From assembly GCF_028595265.1 (NCBI RefSeq), contig NZ_JAQQXP010000003.1, positions 124,001 through 188,000 of the forward strand: a stretch of 64,000 nt of DNA, read 5' to 3'. The stretch is from Alteromonas gilva. Lineage in GTDB: Bacteria; Pseudomonadota; Gammaproteobacteria; Enterobacterales; Alteromonadaceae. The first letter of the stretch is position 1; each line of letters begins with the position of its first letter. Both the position numbers and the translations under genes were made by a program. This document shows, one piece after another, positions 58,766 through 64,000 of this stretch. Below the pieces are notes generated by a model. The model had not been told where the DNA came from. It did not search any database and was given only the letters and a program-made list of their open reading frames with translations.

Positions 58766-59386
58766 ATGGCCCGCTCAAAAACCAGTAAAAAATGGATGGA
58801 AGAACACGTAAACGACCCGTACGTGAAAAAAGCGCAAGCGGACGGGTATCGCTCGCGGGCAAGCTATAAGCTCATCGAAATCAATGACAAAGACAAGCTG
58901 TTTCGCACCGGCAGTGTGGTGATGGACTTAGGGTCGGCGCCGGGCGGCTGGTCACAGATTGTCGCCCCCATAGTGGGTGAGCATGGCCGCGTGATTGCCT
59001 CGGACATTTTGCCTATGGACAGCATTATCGGGGTGGACTTTGTGCAGGGCGATTTTACCGAGGAGGCGGTGTATAACCAAATTCTTGAGGTGCTCGGTGA
59101 TGATCGGGTTGATGTAGTGATTTCGGATATGGCGCCCAACTTAAGCGGGGTGAATACCACCGATCAGTATGCCTCTATCTATTTAGTGGAACTGGCGCTG
59201 GATATGGCCAGAAACGTGTTACAACCCGGCGGCAGCTTTTGCGCGAAAGTGTTTCAGGGTGTTGGTTACGAGGAATACGTTAAAGACGTGCGCAGCTCGT
59301 TTAATAAAGTGATTGTTAGAAAACCCGCGGCATCACGGCCACGCTCCCGCGAAGTGTATCTGGTTGCAAGCGGATTTAAAGGGTAG
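58766..59386 (+). CDS. rlmE: 23S rRNA (uridine-2552-2-prime-O)-methyltransferase RlmE
   Basis: This 206-residue enzyme, close to the E. coli length of 208-209, methylates U2552 of 23S rRNA. Visible are the SAM motif VVMDLGSAPGGWSQ and the K-D-K-E tetrad region: SYKLIEI (Lys), DMAPNLSG (Asp), FCAKVFQG (Lys) and SREVYLV (Glu). In many bacteria it is followed by ftsH; here it is followed by a convergent ferredoxin gene, a different arrangement. Confidence 0.96.
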   Translation: MARSKTSKKWMEEHVNDPYVKKAQADGYRSRASYKLIEINDKDKLFRTGSVVMDLGSAPGGWSQIVAPIVGEHGRVIASDILPMDSIIGVDFVQGDFTEEAVYNQILEVLGDDRVDVVISDMAPNLSGVNTTDQYASIYLVELALDMARNVLQPGGSFCAKVFQGVGYEEYVKDVRSSFNKVIVRKPAASRPRSREVYLVASGFKG

Positions 59387-59411
59387 CGGGCGTTAGTGGG
59401 CCCCGGCCGCC

Positions 59412-59431
59412 AGGCTTAGCGTTCTAAGCCT
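59412..59431. other. Perfect hairpin overlapping the fdxA stop
   Basis: AGGCTTAG/CTAAGCCT (59412-59419, 59424-59431) with a 4-nt loop lies between convergent genes rlmE and fdxA. It has no T-run, so it may be a bidirectional stop signal or an mRNA end structure. Confidence 0.5.
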
Positions 59432-59753
59432 AGCGCTCTAGCAAGGGCAGCTTATCGGGAATACCATTCCATTCGTCGGCATCCTCAGGCGCTGCTTTTA
59501 TTTCGGTGATATTGGGCCATAGCTGACTGAGCTCTGCATTGATGGCTAAATACGGCGCCTGATCTGGCGCTAATTCGGAGTCCTGAAAAATCGCTTCGGC
59601 CGGGCATTCGGGTACACACAACGCACAGTCAATACAAATAGCCGGATCAATGGCCAAAAAATTTGGCCCTTCAAAAAACGCATCAACCGGACACACTGCG
59701 ACGCAGTCGGTATATTTGCACTTTATGCAGTTGTCGGTTACTACAAAGGTCAT
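59430..59753 (-). CDS. fdxA: 7Fe ferredoxin FdxA
   Basis: This 107-residue ferredoxin of the Azotobacter type has cysteine clusters CIKCKYTDCVAVCP (9-22) and CIDCALCVPECP (40-51), giving one 3Fe-4S and one 4Fe-4S centre. The C-terminal extension PNITEIKAAPEDADEWNG is also typical. It transfers electrons in low-potential redox reactions. It is monocistronic. Confidence 0.97.
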   Translation of the reverse strand: MTFVVTDNCIKCKYTDCVAVCPVDAFFEGPNFLAIDPAICIDCALCVPECPAEAIFQDSELAPDQAPYLAINAELSQLWPNITEIKAAPEDADEWNGIPDKLPLLER

Positions 59754-59909
59754 GACTATTCAGTGCTGGATTAATTTACGCCAATTATAAGGGTAAAGGC
59801 GCCACAGCAAAAGGCAATTCATGTCGAATGGCTACCGCCATGCCAATAACTGCATTACACTATACATGCTCTGACAGAAAGGCTGTCCGGCAAACCAGGA
59901 TCTTCCTTC

Positions 59910-61529
59910 ATGCTACGTATAACCGATATAAAACTCCCCCTTGATCACACCGAAACGGCGCTCACGCGGGCCATAGTTAACAAACTTGGTATTGAGGAAG
60001 CGCAATTGCGCAGTACTACGGTGTTTAAACGCGGTTACGATGCCAGGAATAACAACGATATTCAGCTTATCTACACGCTGGATGTCGACGTCGACAACGA
60101 AACGGAATTACTTGCCCGGTTTGCTAAGGATCCACAGGTGCGTATCACGCCTGATATGACCTATAAGTTTGTGGCGCAGGCACCAGCGCATCTGAATCAG
60201 CGTCCGGTGGTAGTGGGCCTTGGCCCCTGTGGCCTCTTTGCTGCGCTGATTCTGGCCCAGATGGGCTTTAAACCTATTGTACTGGAACGTGGTAAAGCAG
60301 TGCGCGAACGTACCAAGGATACCTTTGGGTTTTGGCGCAAGCAGCCGCTCAACCCAGAATCTAACGTACAGTTTGGTGAAGGCGGCGCTGGCACCTTTTC
60401 TGACGGCAAGCTGTATAGTCAGGTAAAAGACCGTAAACATTATGGCCGCAAGGTGCTGCACGAATTTGTTGCAGCCGGTGCGCCAGAAGAGATTCTGTAT
60501 GTCAGCAAGCCGCACATCGGCACGTTCAAACTGGTCAGCATGGTAGAGAAAATGCGCCAGCAAATTATTGATCTCGGCGGTGAGATACGCTTTTCCACGC
60601 GGGTTGAAAAACTCGATTTGGACGGTACGGACGGGCAGTTTTCGGTAAAAGGTCTGCATTTATCCGGTGGCGACTACCTGGCCTGTAAACAAGTGATCCT
60701 GGCATTAGGGCACAGTGCCCGCGACACCTTTTACAACCTGTACGAACAAGGGGTGTATATTGAGGCCAAACCATTTTCGATTGGCTTTCGCATTGAACAC
60801 GAACAAAGCATGATTGACCGCTGCCGGTTTGGTGATAACGCCGGCCATCCCATTCTGGGTGCCGCCGATTACAAACTGGTGCATCACTGTAAAAACGGCC
60901 GCACGGTATACAGCTTTTGTATGTGCCCGGGTGGCACCGTGGTTGCAGCTGCCTCCGAGCCGGGCCGCCTGGTCACTAACGGGATGAGTCAGTATTCGCG
61001 TCGCGAACGTAACGCCAACAGTGCGATTGTGGTCGGTATCACGCCTGAGCAGGATTATCCCGGCCATCCGTTGGCGGGCATTGAATTGCAGCGCCGCCTT
61101 GAAGAGCTGGCTTTTAAAGTAGGGGGCGAAAACTACCATGCGCCGGGTCAGCTCATCGGCGACTTCCTGGCTGGCAAGCCCAGTTCTGCTCTGGGCGAGG
61201 TGACCCCCTCTTATACCCCGGGTGTAACACTGACCGATCTCAGTAAAGTAGTGCCGGATTTTGTGACTCAGGCTATTCGCGAGGCGATCCCCGCGTTTGA
61301 CCGACAAATCAAAGGCTTTGCCAAAGCCGAAGGTATGCTCACCGGTGTGGAAACCCGCACGTCATCGCCGGTGTGTATCAAACGTGGCAAAGACTACCAG
61401 AGCGTGAATGTGCAAGGGCTCTACCCCGCCGGCGAGGGGGCCGGGTATGCCGGTGGCATCTGGTCGGCCGGTATCGATGGCATCCGGGTGGCCGAAGCCT
61501 TAGCCGAGGCGTTCGATAATCAGCCATAG
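59910..61529 (+). CDS. FAD-dependent oxidoreductase, COG2509 type
   Basis: This 539-residue protein has a small N-terminal domain (1-90, IKLPLDHTETALTRAIVNKL), an FAD-binding Rossmann motif PVVVGLGPCGLFAALILAQMG (shortened: GLGPCGLFAA at about 102-111), EGGAGTFSDGKLYS, and a C-terminal flavin site PAGEGAGYAGGIWSAGIDG. It is a conserved flavoprotein of unknown substrate, often annotated as an NAD(FAD)-utilising dehydrogenase. It is a single gene with a clear ATG. Confidence 0.92.
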   Translation: MLRITDIKLPLDHTETALTRAIVNKLGIEEAQLRSTTVFKRGYDARNNNDIQLIYTLDVDVDNETELLARFAKDPQVRITPDMTYKFVAQAPAHLNQRPVVVGLGPCGLFAALILAQMGFKPIVLERGKAVRERTKDTFGFWRKQPLNPESNVQFGEGGAGTFSDGKLYSQVKDRKHYGRKVLHEFVAAGAPEEILYVSKPHIGTFKLVSMVEKMRQQIIDLGGEIRFSTRVEKLDLDGTDGQFSVKGLHLSGGDYLACKQVILALGHSARDTFYNLYEQGVYIEAKPFSIGFRIEHEQSMIDRCRFGDNAGHPILGAADYKLVHHCKNGRTVYSFCMCPGGTVVAAASEPGRLVTNGMSQYSRRERNANSAIVVGITPEQDYPGHPLAGIELQRRLEELAFKVGGENYHAPGQLIGDFLAGKPSSALGEVTPSYTPGVTLTDLSKVVPDFVTQAIREAIPAFDRQIKGFAKAEGMLTGVETRTSSPVCIKRGKDYQSVNVQGLYPAGEGAGYAGGIWSAGIDGIRVAEALAEAFDNQP

Positions 61530-61742
61530 TAAAATAGCTTTTACAGTGGTTCGGCGGAGTATTCAGCGCCTGAAGCATCACTTATAAATGTTTCAGTTTA
61601 GGATACCTGCCCGAGTGGTATATCGGTGTTGGCGAATTGCCAGCATGGTTACTACATTCAGTGTTGTTTTTTAATCATAAAATTGCCCCTTTTCTGGTGA
61701 AAGTCTGTAGTAATACCTTTAACTATGAGAATGGAAGAGCTC

Positions 61743-62669
61743 GTGAAATCAATTTTTTCTGCGCGGCATGCGTTAGTCACCGGTATCTGTATTGTTGTTA
61801 GTGCAGCGTTGGCCTCACCAGCGATTGCCCAGGAGCGCAATCAGCAAACTAACTCTCCCAATCGTGATTTGACCGGCTTTGAAGCACTTAACGAAGCTTT
61901 GCCGCTGTGGGAATTTGGGGTTGGCGGCGGGGTTGGGGAAGTGCCTAATTACCCGGCCTCCAGTGAACGCAACTTTATTGCGCTGGCCGCCCCGTACGTG
62001 ATTTATCGGGGTGATGTATTGCGTGTTGGCGGCGGAGGTGGTGCCCGCGCGGTCATGCTGGATAACAATGATATTGAAATAGACATCTCGGTGGGGGGTG
62101 CGTTTGCTGCCGATAGCGATGATGGCACCGTGCGCGAGGGCATGCCAGAACTGGATTATCTGTTTGAAATCGGCCCACAGCTGGTTTACCGCGTTAAAGA
62201 CTATAACTTTGACGGTGGTGGTAATGCGCGCCTGAATTTCAGGCTACAGGCACGGGCGGTGTTTTCTACCGACTTTTCACGAATAGACGACAGGGGCTTT
62301 GTGTTAGAACCGCAATTAGCCTACCAGCAGCGCGGAACGCTTTTTCCTGATACTGCCCTCAATGCTTCGTTCAGCGTGGTCTTTGCCAGCGAAAAACTGC
62401 AAGACTACTTTTATCAGGTTGACGAGGCCTTTGTGACCCCAGACAGAGACTTATTTAACGCACAGGCGGGTTTTCTGGGCGCCGAGGCAAACCTGAGTAT
62501 TGCTTTTCCAATCCGTAAAAACATACGCGGCTTTGTTGGCGGCACCATGCGGTTTCATGGCGGGGCTGCCAACGAGGAGAGTCCGTTGTTTGAAGACGAC
62601 ATCACCTACAGTATCGGCGCCGGGTTTGTCTGGCGGCTCTATCAGAGTGAGCAAAGAGCAAGCTGGTAG
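61743..62669 (+). CDS. Second MipA/OmpV family protein
   Basis: The GTG at 61743 (GGAAGAG about 5 nt upstream) gives 308 residues and a clean signal peptide (1-29, SPAIAQERN). The barrel resembles the family: WEFGVGGGVGEVPNYPASSE, a VIYRGDVLRVGGGGGARAV strand and a final YSIGAGFVWRLY. It is a paralogue of the protein at 55077 but stands apart from the two-component genes, so it may be controlled differently. Confidence 0.8.
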   Translation: MKSIFSARHALVTGICIVVSAALASPAIAQERNQQTNSPNRDLTGFEALNEALPLWEFGVGGGVGEVPNYPASSERNFIALAAPYVIYRGDVLRVGGGGGARAVMLDNNDIEIDISVGGAFAADSDDGTVREGMPELDYLFEIGPQLVYRVKDYNFDGGGNARLNFRLQARAVFSTDFSRIDDRGFVLEPQLAYQQRGTLFPDTALNASFSVVFASEKLQDYFYQVDEAFVTPDRDLFNAQAGFLGAEANLSIAFPIRKNIRGFVGGTMRFHGGAANEESPLFEDDITYSIGAGFVWRLYQSEQRASW

Positions 62670-62844
62670 CTTTTCAGGGTAACGGTTTGTCGTGCGTTTA
62701 ACGTAATAAACCTGTAGTCATCAGGCAGTTTTTTAGTTATCTGTATTATTGTTACCTGTATAAAAGTGAGCCGTTGCAAACATGGCTGTCGGCGCTTCGT
62801 TCGATGCTACAATAGCGAGAGTATCTTAACAGCGGTAAGTGTTT

Positions 62845-64000
62845 ATGAGTTTTTCGTCTTTTGGGTTTCATGCCCGTCTACTGGCAGTGCTGGATAGTCT
62901 TGGCTACGCTGCGCCCACCCCCATCCAGCAAGCAGCCATCCCTGAGATTCTGGCAGGTCACGATGTGATGGCTGGGGCGCAAACAGGCACCGGTAAAACG
63001 GCCGCCTTTGCCTTGCCCCTGATCCAACGTTATCTCGAAGACCAGACCGAACATCACACCGACAACAACCCTGTCGAAAAAGCAATTCGCGTGCTGGTGC
63101 TCACCCCCACCCGTGAGCTGGCGCAACAGGTCCATCAAAGCTTTGTGAAATACGCTGAGGGCTCGGGCCTGAGGGCAGTAGTGGCTTATGGTGGCGCGAG
63201 CATTAACCCGCAGATTGATGCGCTAAATAGCGGATGCGATGTGTTGGTGGCAACGCCGGGACGCCTATTGGAACTGGTTTACAAAGAACTTATTGATGTA
63301 ACCACTATTGCAACACTGGTGCTTGATGAAGCGGATCGCATGCTGGATATGGGGTTTATTACCGACATCCGGCGAATATTAAAACAACTGCCGGAAAACC
63401 GCCAAACCCTGTTTTTCTCCGCCACCTTTAACGATGACATATACGCCCTGAGTAACACCATTTTGCGCCAGCCGAAGCTTATTGAGGTGGCGGCGCGCAA
63501 TGCACCGGCTAGTAAAATTGAACAACAGTGTTACGAAGTCGACAAGTCGCGTAAAGCTGCCTTAGTTGCTTACCTGATTGGTGCTAAAAACTGGCAACAG
63601 GTACTGATATTTACGCGCACCAAACAGGCGGTGGATGCGCTGGCCAAAGAACTGGAAAAAGACGGTATCACCACGGCGGCTGTGCATGGCGATAAATCAC
63701 AGGGCGCTCGTGAGCGTGGTCTTGAAGCGTTTAAAACCGGCAGCGTGAGAGCGCTGGTTGCCACCGATGTGGCCGCGCGGGGGCTGGATATTACGCAGCT
63801 CCAGTACGTGATTAATTTTGAGCTGCCCTACAATGCCGAGGATTACATTCATCGTATTGGCCGCACGGGGCGCGCGGGTCAGGCGGGCCTTGCCGTGTCA
63901 TTAGTATCGCGCAAAGAAAAATACCTGCTCGAAGACATCGAAAAACTCACCGGCGAGCCATTGTCGCTGCAGTGGATGCCGGGCTTTGAGCCAAATATGC
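62845..64000 (+). CDS. rhlE: DEAD-box RNA helicase RhlE (partial, runs off the window)
   Basis: The first 385 residues are visible. They show Q motif GFHARLLAVLDSLGYAAPTPIQ (shortened: start SSFGFHARL, then PTPIQQAAIP), motif I AQTGTGKTAA, motif II DEAD in VLDEADRMLDMGF, motif III SAT in LFFSATF, and motif VI HRIGRTGRAG. RhlE remodels RNA and ribosomal precursors and helps growth in the cold. The C-terminal basic tail lies outside the window. Confidence 0.96.
   Translation, partial: MSFSSFGFHARLLAVLDSLGYAAPTPIQQAAIPEILAGHDVMAGAQTGTGKTAAFALPLIQRYLEDQTEHHTDNNPVEKAIRVLVLTPTRELAQQVHQSFVKYAEGSGLRAVVAYGGASINPQIDALNSGCDVLVATPGRLLELVYKELIDVTTIATLVLDEADRMLDMGFITDIRRILKQLPENRQTLFFSATFNDDIYALSNTILRQPKLIEVAARNAPASKIEQQCYEVDKSRKAALVAYLIGAKNWQQVLIFTRTKQAVDALAKELEKDGITTAAVHGDKSQGARERGLEAFKTGSVRALVATDVAARGLDITQLQYVINFELPYNAEDYIHRIGRTGRAGQAGLAVSLVSRKEKYLLEDIEKLTGEPLSLQWMPGFEPNM

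Noticed and set aside
59412..59431. Hairpin as a Rho-independent terminator
   Set aside because: The stem is perfect but lacks a T-run on either strand; kept only as a hairpin.
1..64000. Prophage, integron, retron or defence island
   Set aside because: No integrase, reverse transcriptase, restriction, toxin or phage structural gene was recognised anywhere in the window.

Overview
The window looks like a chromosome segment of a marine gammaproteobacterium of the Alteromonadales/Alteromonadaceae type. The evidence is the gene content: three large TonB-dependent receptors (TBDRs) with enzyme cassettes behind them, PEP-CTERM-like and GlyGly-CTERM-like C-termini, an HTH-AraC regulator with a membrane N-terminus, LuxS, MipA/OmpV proteins and RhlE. 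The genus was not determined. No tRNA, rRNA, CRISPR array, integrase or prophage was seen. The only mobile-type gene is a REP-associated transposase-like gene beside a 50-bp tandem repeat.

Layout: 0-6.4 kb holds the tail of a basic protein, an Fn3 protein, a DUF4397 lipoprotein, the transposase-like gene, a transglutaminase-like protein and an unusual sigma factor fused to a membrane domain. 6.5-13.1 kb has a CIA30-like secreted protein, two membrane acyltransferases, a LysR regulator, a TauE/SafE permease and a LytTR membrane regulator. 13.4-21.1 kb has a fibro-slime PEP-CTERM-like protein, a cytosolic GH43 enzyme, CreA, LuxS, a DUF2785 protein, an ABM monooxygenase, a YqhA protein, a cyclophilin with a GlyGly-CTERM-like tail and a periplasmic-binding-like protein.

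21.3-33.9 kb is a probable amino-sugar locus. A leftward operon (GH20 beta-N-acetylhexosaminidase, sulfotransferase, 36-residue membrane peptide) diverges from a rightward set (TBDR, TPR-sulfotransferase, aspartyl/asparaginyl-hydroxylase-like enzyme, SecB paralogue) across a 646-bp regulatory region rich in palindromes. 34.3-42.1 kb has an MBL-fold hydrolase, a beta-helix/two-TM channel-like protein, two GGDEF proteins and an exported amidohydrolase. 42.6-49.0 kb is a second TBDR cassette (TIGR01782-type receptor, SapC-like, JmjC/cupin-like oxygenase, flavin-dependent tryptophan-halogenase-like enzyme) behind a LacI-type operator.

49.2-55.9 kb has a DUF547 protein and a third TBDR in an operon with an OmpR-type response regulator and a histidine kinase, followed by MipA/OmpV; three 11-bp direct repeats lie upstream. 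56-64 kb is mostly housekeeping: peptide deformylase, a circularly permuted GTPase, a TrmH-type methyltransferase, RlmE, FdxA, an FAD oxidoreductase, a second MipA/OmpV protein and the start of RhlE, which runs off the window.

The strongest candidate for something undescribed is the parallel between the two TBDR cassettes. Each puts an iron/2-oxoglutarate-type oxygenase and a second modifying enzyme (sulfotransferase or halogenase) plus a helper (SecB paralogue or SapC) directly behind an outer-membrane receptor. I infer that they tailor either the imported ligand or the receptor; the substrate cannot be read from sequence. The second is the sigma factor whose membrane domain contains a strict five-residue glycine repeat.
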